Assembly (NCBI RefSeq): GCF_029351045.1
Contig: NZ_JARKIN010000001.1
Coordinates: 6,787,001 to 6,851,000 of the forward strand
DNA: 64,000 nucleotides
DNA from: Streptomyces sp. WMMB303
GTDB lineage: Bacteria; Actinomycetota; Actinomycetes; Streptomycetales; Streptomycetaceae
Direction of reading: 5' to 3'
The number at the start of each line of letters is the position of its first letter. The first letter of the stretch is position 1. Of this stretch, positions 7,743 through 15,385 are shown piece by piece. The position numbers and the translations under genes are program-made. The notes under the pieces were generated by a model, which was not told where the DNA came from, ran no database searches, and saw nothing but the letters and a program-made list of their open reading frames with translations.

Positions 7743-8185
7743 GCCGCACCCCCTGCCGTGATGACAGCGGCCACGGCCAGCGGGGCGCCGGTCGCCAGCG
7801 TGAGGTTCACCGCGCGCTGCAAAGCGCGCATCTTGACCACCACGATCCGCGACAGCGCCACCACATGGTCGGCGGTGCGGTCCGCAGCCAGCTCAGCGGT
7901 CAGCTCGCCGGCCGTGAGCTTGGCCCAGTGCGGGAACCCGACCTTCGCCGCGGTCGGGCTGATACGGGGACGGACCACGAGCAGCAGCAGGGTCACCGAA
8001 GCGAGCAGCAGGCCCAGCGCACCGGCACCGACGATCCGGGCCGCCACCGGCACCCACGCCTGCGCACCCACCGACCACACGCCGGCCAGCGCCACGCCGT
8101 TGAAGGCCAGCAGCAGACTCGCCTTGCTGTCGGTGCGGGCGATCTCCGCCTTCACCTCGCTCTTCGCGTCCGCCACGGCGCTCAT
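7739..8185 (-). CDS. PycTM-like Pycsar-effector-family membrane protein
   Basis: 148 residues. The N-terminal signature D19SKASLLLAFNGVALAGxWS runs straight into the first membrane helix (22-45), as in the PycTM (DUF5706-type) effectors of Pycsar anti-phage defence. Further helices lie at about 47-71 and 125-145. Effectors of that type are thought to breach the membrane when a cyclic pyrimidine signal appears. No cyclase gene is seen here, so the protein may be a stand-alone membrane protein reused for transfer. It overlaps both neighbours by four bases (ATGA), firmly inside the spread operon. Confidence 0.65.
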   Translation of the reverse strand: MSAVADAKSEVKAEIARTDSKASLLLAFNGVALAGVWSVGAQAWVPVAARIVGAGALGLLLASVTLLLLVVRPRISPTAAKVGFPHWAKLTAGELTAELAADRTADHVVALSRIVVVKMRALQRAVNLTLATGAPLAVAAVITAGGAA

Positions 8186-8448
8186 GCCGCACCTCCCGCG
8201 AAGCTCTCCGCGGTCCGGTTGGCCAGCTCCCGGCGCGCCTCCAGCGCCCGGCGCCGGGCGCGGCGGACGCGGCGAGTGTCCAGCTCGGTCGGGGTGCGGT
8301 CCAACGTGATGATGACCGCCTCCAACCAGTCGACATCCGTCCTGATGGCCGGCATCTCCAGCTCGATGGCGTCCAGCTCGGCCTCGGTCGGCTCGCGCCA
8401 CGGGGCGAAGGCCGTAACAGCCCCCTGAACAGTCACGATGTGATCCAT
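8182..8448 (-). CDS. DUF6284-like small acidic/basic protein
   Basis: 88 residues. It begins MDHIVTVQGAVTAFAPWREP, and the wording resembles the DUF6284 family that I associate with Streptomyces integrative elements. The first half is acidic, the second (60-80) strongly basic and helical. There is no enzyme motif. It is the first clear gene of the leftward operon, about 365 bases from the operator-promoter, and overlaps the PycTM-like gene by ATGA. A DNA-binding or adaptor role is a guess. Confidence 0.6.
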   Translation of the reverse strand: MDHIVTVQGAVTAFAPWREPTEAELDAIELEMPAIRTDVDWLEAVIITLDRTPTELDTRRVRRARRRALEARRELANRTAESFAGGAA

Positions 8449-8807
8449 GGGTCGTGTCCTCTCGAATCGGGACGGCCCAACTCAGCGGCCCCGGGGATGC
8501 ACCCCCGGGGCCGTGCGCCGTTGAGAAGCAGGAATCTCCGGCTCCCCTCAGCCCCGCCCGTACGACCCCGCGCAGTACGCGGACCCGGACGGGCAGAGGA
8601 GGCAACCGGCCGCAGCGCACGCAGCGCCGCGGAGAGGTCGAATTGTGCGGATGTCTCCTTCGGGAACACGGGCTCCCGTTTCAGGCGTATGGAGACGTGG
8701 CCTTTCGGCCTAAGCCCTCCGAACTGCCAAGGGGTCCGGGTCCCTCGCCCCCGTGCGAGCGCACAGGGCCTCATGACCCCCGAAGGGGCCCTTGGGAACC
8801 TCTGCGA
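8449..8807 (-). other. Long untranslated leader of the AICE operon
   Basis: About 360 bases between the operator-promoter and the first convincing gene. It contains a perfect 11-bp hairpin (listed separately). One 113-codon reading frame (8433-8774) has no good ribosome site and an arginine/proline-rich composition, so it was not called. The leader may control entry of RNA polymerase into the spread and transfer genes. Confidence 0.4.
8486..8513 (-). terminator. Perfect 11-bp hairpin in operon leader, possible attenuator
   Basis: CGGCCCCGGGG (8486-8496) and CCCCGGGGCCG (8503-8513) are exact inverse complements around a six-base loop. No T-run follows on the minus strand. It lies 38 bases before the first gene of the operon, so it could attenuate transcription or hide the ribosome site. 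Confidence 0.4.
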
Positions 8808-8850
8808 AGTTCCCTAGGGATATTGAGACAGAGTTCCCTAGGGATGTCAA
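8808..8850 (-). promoter_or_regulatory. Operon promoter with two repressor operators AGTTCCCTAGGGAT
   Basis: Two identical 14-base boxes (8808-8821 and 8832-8845, 24-base period) contain the palindrome CCCTAGGG. On the minus strand a consensus -35 TTGACA (8850-8845) and a -10-like TCAATA (8826-8821) are separated by 18 bases. One operator lies in the spacer and the other just covers the -10, the classic layout for repression. A third related box precedes the GntR gene, so KorSA-like control of the leftward operon is likely. Confidence 0.7.
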
Positions 8851-8880
8851 TGAGGAGCTGAGAAGACGCCCCTGAGCAGC

Positions 8881-8911
8881 AAAAAGGGAGCCCGCCGACT
8901 GGCGGGCTCCC
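8881..8911 (-). terminator. Rho-independent terminator of the GntR gene
   Basis: Perfect 11-bp stem GGGAGCCCGCC / GGCGGGCTCCC (8886-8896 with 8901-8911, loop GACT). On the minus strand it is followed by TTTTT (8885-8881). It lies 22 bases after the regulator stop and isolates that gene from the operon promoter. Confidence 0.85.
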
Positions 8912-8932
8912 TGGTTTCGCGAAGTGGTGGGG

Positions 8933-9670
8933 CTAGCTTTCGAGGTGATACCTCATCACGTAGACCCCGGCATCCAGCAACATCTGATTGATCTCGATCG
9001 GTCGGCCGTTGGCCGTGAACGCGATGCGGCAGATCTCGACCACGGGCGTGCCGGCGGACACGTCGAGCAAGCTCGACTCTTCCTGGCTCGGCATGCGTGC
9101 CCGCAGTTCCTCCGTGAAGCGGACCGGCTTCAGGTCCAGGTCAGCAAGGCGGCCATAGATGCCACCCTCGCCTGGATTCTCCTGCGCGATGGGCGAGTCC
9201 CGTACCTCCTTGGCAGGCAGGTAGGAGGTGGCTTGTTGGACTGGCTCCCCCTCCACCACGTAGCGCCGACTGCGGACGATGACTGGCTCGCCCTCGTCCA
9301 GTTCCAGTAGCTTTGCCACCTGTCGCGGAGGCTCCGACTCATAGACCTGGAGGTCGGTCACCGTGTACTCGCGGTCGCCGAGGTCGGCATCCCAGATGGA
9401 TTTTCCGGAGCCCCAGCCGTCCTTAGCCAGCCTCTTGTTCGCCACGCGCGGGATGGGACGGAACTCGCGAACATAGGTGCCGCTGCCCCGTCGACGGACG
9501 GCCAGCCCCTCGTCTACGAGCAGCGTCAAGGCACGGCGCGCGGTCTCCTTGGCGACGCCGTAGTCCCTGACAAGCGCAGGCTCACCGGGGACTCGGTCGC
9601 CCGGCGTCAGCTCGCCCGAGCTGATGCGCGCCCGCAGATCATCAGCGATCTGCCTAGCCGTCTCTGCCAT
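8933..9670 (-). CDS. GntR/HutC-family transcriptional repressor (KorSA-like)
   Basis: 245 residues. The N-terminal winged helix (about 1-70) has the GntR pattern PGEPALVRDYGVAKETARRAL, and the C-terminal UTRA effector domain spans about 90-240. In pSAM2, KorSA of this family keeps the element integrated and silent by repressing its activator; here it probably represses the spread/transfer operon. ATG 9670 has a near-perfect GAGGAGG ribosome site. A single TTCCCTAGGG box just upstream suggests autoregulation, and two further boxes cover the operon promoter. A strong terminator follows the gene. Confidence 0.85.
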   Translation of the reverse strand: MAETARQIADDLRARISSGELTPGDRVPGEPALVRDYGVAKETARRALTLLVDEGLAVRRRGSGTYVREFRPIPRVANKRLAKDGWGSGKSIWDADLGDREYTVTDLQVYESEPPRQVAKLLELDEGEPVIVRSRRYVVEGEPVQQATSYLPAKEVRDSPIAQENPGEGGIYGRLADLDLKPVRFTEELRARMPSQEESSLLDVSAGTPVVEICRIAFTANGRPIEINQMLLDAGVYVMRYHLES

Positions 9671-9683
9671 CGAACCTCCTCAC

Positions 9684-9693
9684 TTCCCTAGGG
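9684..9693. promoter_or_regulatory. Autoregulatory operator TTCCCTAGGG upstream of GntR gene
   Basis: Ten bases shared with both operators of the operon promoter, located 14 bases before the regulator start codon. Its position overlaps the expected transcript start, so binding would damp the regulator's own expression. Confidence 0.6.
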
Positions 9694-9766
9694 TGGCACT
9701 CCTCCACAGTGACACAGGTGGAGCGGGAGTGACGCGCCCGCCCCGGTGCCGGAATAGAGCGGCCGG

Positions 9767-9788
9767 CGTACGCCAATCCGTACGCCAA
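9767..9788. repeat. Direct repeat CGTACGCCAA x2 near attR
   Basis: CGTACGCCAA at 9767-9776 and 9779-9788, a 12-base period, about 75-95 bases inside the right attachment core. Spaced short repeats next to an attachment core are typical arm-type sites for tyrosine integrases or excisionase; that reading is inference. Confidence 0.35.
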
Positions 9789-9861
9789 CAGCAGCGCACA
9801 ACGACAGCCAGCAGCCGACACACCTGGCCGCAGCCATCCGCCCAGGTCAGGCCCAGCTACG

Positions 9862-9908
9862 GCCTGAAAAGCGGAAGGTCGCCGGTTCGACCCCGGCCCC
9901 AGCCACCA
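9862..9908 (+). other. attR: 3' fragment of tRNA-Phe (GAA)
   Basis: The sequence from the anticodon loop (CCTGAAAAGCGG) through the T-arm (GCCGGTTCGACCCCGGC) to the 3' end CCCAGCC-ACCA is the 3' part of a tRNA-Phe. The 5' half is missing: the bases before CTGAAAA do not give the matching anticodon stem. Tyrosine-integrase elements that insert into a tRNA 3' end restore the intact tRNA at one end and leave such a copy at the other. This fragment marks the element's right border. Confidence 0.85.
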
Positions 9909-9923
9909 CCGCGAAGTAGGAGA

Positions 9924-9955
9924 CCCCCTGTCGGACCCATCCGGCAGGGGGCTTT
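9924..9955 (+). terminator. Terminator of the original tRNA-Phe locus
   Basis: CCCCCTGTCGG (9924-9934) pairs with CCGGCAGGGGG (9941-9951) with one G-U pair, followed by CTTTCT. It sits 16 bases after the tRNA fragment, so it is the host tRNA terminator displaced from its gene by the element. Confidence 0.7.
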
Positions 9956-10277
9956 CTCATGCGGTGACATCACCGGCTGACCTCGGTGCGGCCAGCCGCC
10001 GCGGGTCATGCGGTGAGAACACCGGGGCCGCCACCCAGGAGCTGTCCGACCTGCAAGCGGAGAAACCTCGCCGTCGCAGGTGAGAATGCCTTGGCAGAGA
10101 AATCCGGAAAAGCAAGTCCCGGCGGCACCTGAAATCCCGGGAAGGATCGGACGTCCAGCAAGGCTGATTCCATGGCATATTGCACCGCCCCAGGAGCCCT
10201 GTCACCCTGTGCGGACAGCCGAGCGTCAATTCACTGAGGCTGCCGACTCCATGCGGGAACAGGCCCACGAGATGGGG
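9956..10277. other. Intergenic chromosomal junction, no gene seen
   Basis: About 320 bases between the displaced tRNA terminator and the next gene. Open frames here are short and lack ribosome sites. No RNA or repeat is recognised. Confidence 0.5.
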
Positions 10278-11372
10278 TCAGGCATCGAGCTTTTCCTCCT
10301 CCTCAGGTGCGCGGCGGGGCTTGGAGTTGCCGCCCGTACTGAGGACCGACTGCGCCTGGTTGTCGACGAGGTGCGTGAACAACTGCTGCGCGTATCCGAA
10401 CACGATGGCCCAGGCGATGATCTGGCCCGGCGAGTCCAGATCGGTCAGCCCGGGAATGAATCCACCTCGCATCAGAAGAATACCCAGAACCGCCGTCAGC
10501 GCTCCGGTGGGCAGTTTGAGAAGTGCGAGGGTGAGCGGGACTCCGAACGGCGTAGTGGTACCTCTCATGCGTCGCAGAGTCACGGTTGCAGCGATGCAGG
10601 CGGCTACGAGGCCCACCAGCTCGACGGCGAGATAGTCCGCCGGGCGGCTCGTTTCCGTCACGATCTTCCTGGTCTCCCCGACACGGGCGGGATCCTTCGG
10701 GAGGCGTGCCATGTCCAGGGGGCACACTGCCAGGCGGCCCACGCCGGATTGTTCCGGCGTGAAGCACAGCGGCAGCGCGCCACGGCTGATTCCCCCCAGG
10801 ACGGCCACGGCGATCGCGATGGCGGTCAACCCGAGCATGACCCACCAGACGATGTAGACGAAGCTGCGAACCCGCATCTTCTCGCGGATGTCGACCTGTC
10901 GGGCCGCGCCCATGGCATCGAGAAGTGCTTCACGCGCCTCCTCGTCCAGACTGCTCCCCTCCGAGACCCTTTGATTGATCTTTTCCACTCTGGTGCGCCG
11001 CGGATCGTCGGGGCGGAGATTCTCGCGCACGAAGGCGAGTACCCCTGGAAGCATCGGGACGACATCATTCAGTTCCGACAGCCGCAGCAGAATATTGTGT
11101 GCGGCGTCGAGGTGAATCTGCCCCACGATGACATGGGAGGCGTTCTTGTACCTGCCCGAATGGCGCTCTGAAATCTTCTCCTCGGCCAAGCGCAGTTCAT
11201 CCCGGGCATCTGCGAGGAGTTTCCCCTTCTTGCTTTCCGGGCCCGCCGCCTGCGCAGCAGCTGCCTCTCTGTCGTCCAGAATCGCACGCAACTCGCTGAC
11301 GCGCGCCCGAATGCCCTCCCGAAGTTCCCATGAACCCGCTTCGCCCCTGCGGCAACTCAACCAGTCCTTCAT
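10278..11372 (-). CDS. Four-helix membrane protein of unknown function
   Basis: 364 residues from ATG 11372; an in-frame GTG at 11402 is possible, and neither start has a clear ribosome site. The N-terminal 165 residues are soluble, helical and charged. Membrane helices are predicted at about 171-194, 248-266, 279-301 and 317-333, with a loop holding two cysteines (C203, C217) between the first two, and a short acidic tail EEEE. No family is recognised. It stands alone beside the element's insertion site and points away from the amidase promoter. Codon use looks like its chromosomal neighbours. Confidence 0.7.
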   Translation of the reverse strand: MKDWLSCRRGEAGSWELREGIRARVSELRAILDDREAAAAQAAGPESKKGKLLADARDELRLAEEKISERHSGRYKNASHVIVGQIHLDAAHNILLRLSELNDVVPMLPGVLAFVRENLRPDDPRRTRVEKINQRVSEGSSLDEEAREALLDAMGAARQVDIREKMRVRSFVYIVWWVMLGLTAIAIAVAVLGGISRGALPLCFTPEQSGVGRLAVCPLDMARLPKDPARVGETRKIVTETSRPADYLAVELVGLVAACIAATVTLRRMRGTTTPFGVPLTLALLKLPTGALTAVLGILLMRGGFIPGLTDLDSPGQIIAWAIVFGYAQQLFTHLVDNQAQSVLSTGGNSKPRRAPEEEEKLDA

Positions 11373-11537
11373 GGCGCGATTGTGTCGCCCGGGTTGTTCC
11401 ACCCGCGCACCGACACGCTTATGGCCAGGTGGCCGACGGCATCTGCCCTTTCTCGCTTCTGGATGACGGGTGTTTCACCCTCTCCCGGCATCCATGCATC
11501 CACAATGCCACCGTAGAATTCGGCACCCGGCCGATTC

Positions 11538-12989
11538 CTAGTGCGGTGCCCGGAACCCGCCGATCTTCTGCTCGAGCAGTTCCGCCAGGTGCAGCGGGGT
11601 GCGGTCCTCGAACATCGGACCGACGAGTTGCACACCCACCGGCAGGCCCTCGGGGGACCGGCCCGCGGGTATGGCGGTGGCGGGCAGACCGGGCATGGTC
11701 GGAAGACCCGCCCAGACCAACTGGTCGAAGTACGGATACTCGGCGCCGTCGATGTCGATCCGGCGTCGCCTCGGGTCGGGGTTGTGGTCGTGCGGGAACG
11801 CGGGCGTGGGAGTGATGGGGCACACCACGGCGTCGAACTCGGCGAAGAACCGGCGCCAGCCGTGGCGGTGCAGCTCGCGGCGGTCGTTCGCCCGGAGCCA
11901 GTCGCGGTGGCTGACGACCATGCCCCGCAGCACTGCCGCGTCCAGACTCTGGTCGTCCGGGCTCAGCTGGGCGGCGCGGGCCCGCAACTGCTCGTGTTCT
12001 TCGACGGGGAAGTGCGCAGCGGAGCCCGAGAAGAGAAACTGCCGGTAGAGCATCGCGGCTTCGGCCAGATCGGGCAGCAGCGGACTGTGCCGTTCGACGC
12101 GGGCGCCGCCGTCGGCAAGGGCGTCGGCCACCCGGTGCACGCCCTCCCGCACAGCGGACCCGGTCGGAATGAGCGGATGGTCGTCGAGGACCAGGACCCG
12201 GAAGTCGCGGAGTCGTTCGTGGCGCGCGGGCGGCAGCGTCAGGTGGTACGCCGCACCGGACGTCAGCGGGTCCGGCCCGGCCATGACGTCGAGCAGGAGC
12301 GTGAGGTCGCGAGCGGTGCGCGCCATCGGACCGACGACGGCCAGGTCGTGCTCGACCGGCAGGGCCGGCCCGGGCGGCGGGACCATCCCGCGGATCGGCG
12401 CCAGCCCGAGTGTCGGCTTGTGCGCGTAGATGCCGCAGAAGTGCGCGGGAGTGCGCAGCGAACCGGCGAGGTCGGAACCGATGGACAGCGCGCCGAATCC
12501 GGACGCCAGAGCGGCCGCCGAGCCGCCCGAGGATCCGCCCGACGTACGACGGTGATCCCACGGGTTGTTGGTGGTGCCGTAGATCTCGTTGAAACTCTGT
12601 ATGTCCTGCAACCCCAAGGGCACGTTGGTCTTGCCGAGCACCACCGCACCCGCGGCCTTGAGCCGCGACACCTGCACCGCGTCCTCGGCCGGCACATGGT
12701 TCCGGTGGTGCGGCATCCCCCAGGTCGTGGGCAACCCGGCGATGTCGTAGGACTCTTTGACCGTCACCGGGATGCCCAGCAGCGGCCGGTCCGCACCGCG
12801 GACACGGGCCTGGTCGGCACCGCGTGCGGCGTCCCGTGCCCGGTCGAAGTCCCGCACACAGATCGCGTTGAGCGCATCGTCGTCCCGTTCGATACGGGCG
12901 ATCGCCTCGTCGGTCAACTCCACCGAGGTCACTTCACCGGCACGCAAGGCGACCGCGAGTTGTCCGGCCGTCGGAAAATTCCACTCCAT
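11538..12989 (-). CDS. Amidase (amidase-signature family)
   Basis: 483 residues. The Ser-cisSer-Lys triad is complete: K78 in PVTVKES, S153 in GGSSGGS and S177 in DLAGSLR, with the 24-residue Ser-Ser spacing seen in the family. It should hydrolyse amide bonds of small carboxamides; the substrate cannot be read from sequence. The GatCAB subunit GatA is a relative, but no gatB/gatC neighbours exist, so a catabolic amidase is more likely. ATG 12989 (MEWNFPTAGQ) was chosen over an upstream frame extension that has no family-like residues. No signal peptide, so cytoplasmic. Confidence 0.85.
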   Translation of the reverse strand: MEWNFPTAGQLAVALRAGEVTSVELTDEAIARIERDDDALNAICVRDFDRARDAARGADQARVRGADRPLLGIPVTVKESYDIAGLPTTWGMPHHRNHVPAEDAVQVSRLKAAGAVVLGKTNVPLGLQDIQSFNEIYGTTNNPWDHRRTSGGSSGGSAAALASGFGALSIGSDLAGSLRTPAHFCGIYAHKPTLGLAPIRGMVPPPGPALPVEHDLAVVGPMARTARDLTLLLDVMAGPDPLTSGAAYHLTLPPARHERLRDFRVLVLDDHPLIPTGSAVREGVHRVADALADGGARVERHSPLLPDLAEAAMLYRQFLFSGSAAHFPVEEHEQLRARAAQLSPDDQSLDAAVLRGMVVSHRDWLRANDRRELHRHGWRRFFAEFDAVVCPITPTPAFPHDHNPDPRRRRIDIDGAEYPYFDQLVWAGLPTMPGLPATAIPAGRSPEGLPVGVQLVGPMFEDRTPLHLAELLEQKIGGFRAPH

Positions 12990-13133
12990 GCCTCGGACCG
13001 TATGGGCCCGCGGGAGAGGGCACGAAATACCGCTTCGCACAACAGGCCGGGCGTATCCGGCGTACGGCGCCGCATCCCGTCGGACGCGCGGCGAGGGGGA
13101 GCAGCGGGGGGAGCAACGGGGGCAGGACGGGGG

Positions 13134-14282
13134 TCAGGACGGGGCCGCGGCGTGGGCCGGGGCGCGGTCCCGGCCGCCCGGGTGGCGGTGGCGCCACAGC
13201 CAGAAGACGGTGCAGGAGACCAGCGCCCAGGCGGCGAGGACCAGGTAGGGCTGCACGAGTTGGTGGTCGGCGAAGTAGACGGCGGTGTGCTGGGCGTTCA
13301 CCGAGGCGCCGGGCGGCAGCCAGCGACCGATCTCGCCGAGTGCCGAGGGCAGCAGCGGCCAGGAGACCGCGCCGCCGGACGAGGGGTTGCCCAGGAGCAC
13401 CATCACACCCCAGGTCGGCAGCATCGCCCAGCGGCCGATCAACGTGTTGAACATGGTGAAGACCATCCCGCTGGTGAACATCGTCAGCGCGAGGATCAGC
13501 CAGGAGTGGACGAATGGAAGCTTCAGCGCGCCGAGTCCCCAGTCGACCACGGCGGCGATGACGAATCCGCCCAGGAGTGCGTAGGCGGCGGTGAAGGCGA
13601 TGCGCTCGGGCGGGTTGAGGGCGCGGGCGTGGACGCTGAGCTGGATGGCGCCGACGAAGCCGATGATGACGGCGGCGAGCGAGATGTAGAAGATCGCCAG
13701 GCCGCGCGGGTCGCCCGCGTTCAGCGGCTTGAGGTCGCGCACCTTCACGGTGACGCCGAGCGCTCTGCCGACCTTCGGTCCCGCCGTGCCCAGCAGCTCG
13801 GCCACTGAGGCGCCGGACGCGCTCGACACGTCCAGCTCGACGCCCTCCGGCCGCTCCACCCGCATGATCGCGAAGACCTGCTGGGCCTCGACGGCGTGCT
13901 CCGCCGCGGCCTGTGTGTCGTAGTGGCGCAGCTCCAGCGAGGAACCCAGCGCCTTCTCCATGCCCTGGACGAACGCGGCGCGGTCCCGGTGGCCCTCCGG
14001 CTCGCCCACGACCGCGACGGGTACGTGGTGCGGGGTGGGGTTGGCCATGGCGTACGTGTACGACCCGGCGAAGAGACCGGCGGCCGCGGCGAGGATCAGC
14101 ACCAGCACGGTGGCGGGCAGAAAGGGCGAGTCCTTGAAGTCCTGCCACATCCGGGCGGCGGTGCGCCGCGTGCCGCCGTGTCGGCCCTGCTGACCCTGCC
14201 GTCCTTGCTGATCGGCGGGGTGGCGGGGCCGGTCGGGGCCGGCGTCCGCGCGGTGCTCGGACCACTCGGGTTCCTCGCTCAT
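13134..14282 (-). CDS. ABC-2-type / YhgE-Pip-like membrane protein
   Basis: 382 residues. A basic, Gln/Gly-rich cytoplasmic N-terminus (1-50), a first membrane helix (about 56-75), an extracytoplasmic domain (76-195), then about five helices to the C-terminus. This is the layout of ABC-2 permease and YhgE/Pip (DUF3533-type) proteins. No ATPase gene is adjacent, so it either uses a distant partner or acts alone. ATG 14282. Role in export of lipids or small molecules is family-based guesswork. Confidence 0.7.
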   Translation of the reverse strand: MSEEPEWSEHRADAGPDRPRHPADQQGRQGQQGRHGGTRRTAARMWQDFKDSPFLPATVLVLILAAAAGLFAGSYTYAMANPTPHHVPVAVVGEPEGHRDRAAFVQGMEKALGSSLELRHYDTQAAAEHAVEAQQVFAIMRVERPEGVELDVSSASGASVAELLGTAGPKVGRALGVTVKVRDLKPLNAGDPRGLAIFYISLAAVIIGFVGAIQLSVHARALNPPERIAFTAAYALLGGFVIAAVVDWGLGALKLPFVHSWLILALTMFTSGMVFTMFNTLIGRWAMLPTWGVMVLLGNPSSGGAVSWPLLPSALGEIGRWLPPGASVNAQHTAVYFADHQLVQPYLVLAAWALVSCTVFWLWRHRHPGGRDRAPAHAAAPS

Positions 14283-14416
14283 GCCTGCACACTATGCGGA
14301 CACAGGGGGCATTCCACCGTTTCCGCCTCGCGGTGCCCTCGGCCCGCGCGCCCCGGCCCGCGCGGCCCCGCCCGATTCCTCTCGCACCGGGCGGAGCCGG
14401 TTGCCGCCGGTTGCCG

Positions 14417-15385
14417 CTATGCGTCCGCAGGCGGCCGAGTGTCCGCACGCGCCGCGTCCGGATCGGACCGCCCGTCCGGGCCGGACCGTGTGGCGGGGGC
14501 CGGCCGTGGCCCGGCGTCGGCTCCGGCTTCCGGGTCCGGCCACGCATCGGCGCGGGCGCGGCGGCGTGCGTGTGCCGTCCGTACGCCGTGTGCGGCACCC
14601 AGCGCGCCCAGCGCCGGCAGCAGCGCGCCCAGCAGGACGCTGTCGGGCACCGCGTCACCCACTCGGCGGGCCCAGTTCTCCGCGGCGAAGGCACCGTCCA
14701 CATCCGAGAGTCCGGGCAGGCCCGACGCGCCGTCGAAAGCGAGGAAGAGGGCTCCGAGGAGGACGAAGAAGAACCCGGAGAGGAGCGAGGTGGTGTGCAG
14801 CCGGAAGCGCCCGCCGACCACCAGTTCCTTTCCGCGCAGCCACCGCCGCCGCCCCAGGTCGAGCCGCTCCCACAGCAGCGCGAGCACGAACAGCGGTACG
14901 GCCATGCCCAGCGCGTACACGGCCAGCAGCACACCTCCGTAGACGGGGTTGCCGTGCACGGCCGCCACCGTCAGGACGCTGCCGAGGATGGGGCCGGCGC
15001 AGAACCCGGCCAGGCCGTACACGGCTCCGAGCGCGTACACCGAGAGCGCCGTCGTGGGCCGGATGCGGCCCGACACCTCCCGCAGCCGACGCGGGGCGAA
15101 GCCGAGACCGATCACCTGGGCGACTCCGAGAGCGATGATCAGCCAGCCGCCCGCCGAGACCAGCAGGTCCCGGTGGCCGTAGAAGAGCCGGCCGGCGAAC
15201 GCACCGGCGGCGCCCAGCGGAACCAGCGTCGTGGCCAGTCCGAGGTAGAAGATGCCGGTACGGGCCGTCAGCCGGCCGGCGGAGTCGATCGAGTAGGCGA
15301 AGAACGCGGGCAGCAGCAGCGCGCTGCACGGGCTGAGCAGGGCGAGGAGGCCGCCGAGGAAGGCGGCCAGGTATCCGACGTCCAT
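14417..15385 (-). CDS. CcdA-family cytochrome c biogenesis / thiol-disulfide transmembrane protein
   Basis: 322 residues. Six or more membrane helices with the two redox cysteines of CcdA proteins: C20 in LLSPCSALLLPAF and C129 in LAGFCAGPILG. It should carry reducing equivalents from cytoplasmic thioredoxin across the membrane. The last 60 residues are an Arg/Ala/Asp-rich tail without family similarity. Its ATG overlaps the stop of the DsbA-like gene by one base (TGATG), so the two proteins form a redox pair. The partner and membrane topology support this call more than cytochrome c maturation, as no other ccs gene is nearby. Confidence 0.85.
   Translation of the reverse strand: MDVGYLAAFLGGLLALLSPCSALLLPAFFAYSIDSAGRLTARTGIFYLGLATTLVPLGAAGAFAGRLFYGHRDLLVSAGGWLIIALGVAQVIGLGFAPRRLREVSGRIRPTTALSVYALGAVYGLAGFCAGPILGSVLTVAAVHGNPVYGGVLLAVYALGMAVPLFVLALLWERLDLGRRRWLRGKELVVGGRFRLHTTSLLSGFFFVLLGALFLAFDGASGLPGLSDVDGAFAAENWARRVGDAVPDSVLLGALLPALGALGAAHGVRTAHARRRARADAWPDPEAGADAGPRPAPATRSGPDGRSDPDAARADTRPPADA

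Larger units (their letters stand above)
1..9908. mobile_element. Right-hand part of an AICE (pSAM2-like integrative conjugative element), left end outside window
   Basis: The leftward gene set is typical of actinomycete integrative and conjugative elements: KorSA-like GntR repressor, small membrane spread proteins, Nudix (Pif-like) protein, FtsK-type single-protein DNA translocase and a primase-polymerase replication protein. The right boundary is a 3' tRNA-Phe fragment at 9862-9908, followed by the native tRNA terminator. Because the fragment points rightward, the intact tRNA-Phe, integrase and excisionase are expected left of position 1. No integrase or excisionase gene is seen inside the window. 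Full length is therefore unknown, but at least 9.9 kb. Confidence 0.85.

Noticed and set aside
8433..8774. 113-codon leftward reading frame in the AICE leader
   Set aside because: Arg/Pro-rich, no convincing ribosome site, overlaps the first operon gene and a perfect hairpin.
10278..11372. Membrane protein as AICE cargo
   Set aside because: It lies outside the tRNA-Phe fragment and the displaced tRNA terminator, so it is chromosomal.
12934..14934. 666-codon frame antisense to, and between, the amidase and CcdA genes
   Set aside because: Low-complexity Arg/Gly/Pro translation typical of the third-position GC shadow; crosses two real genes.
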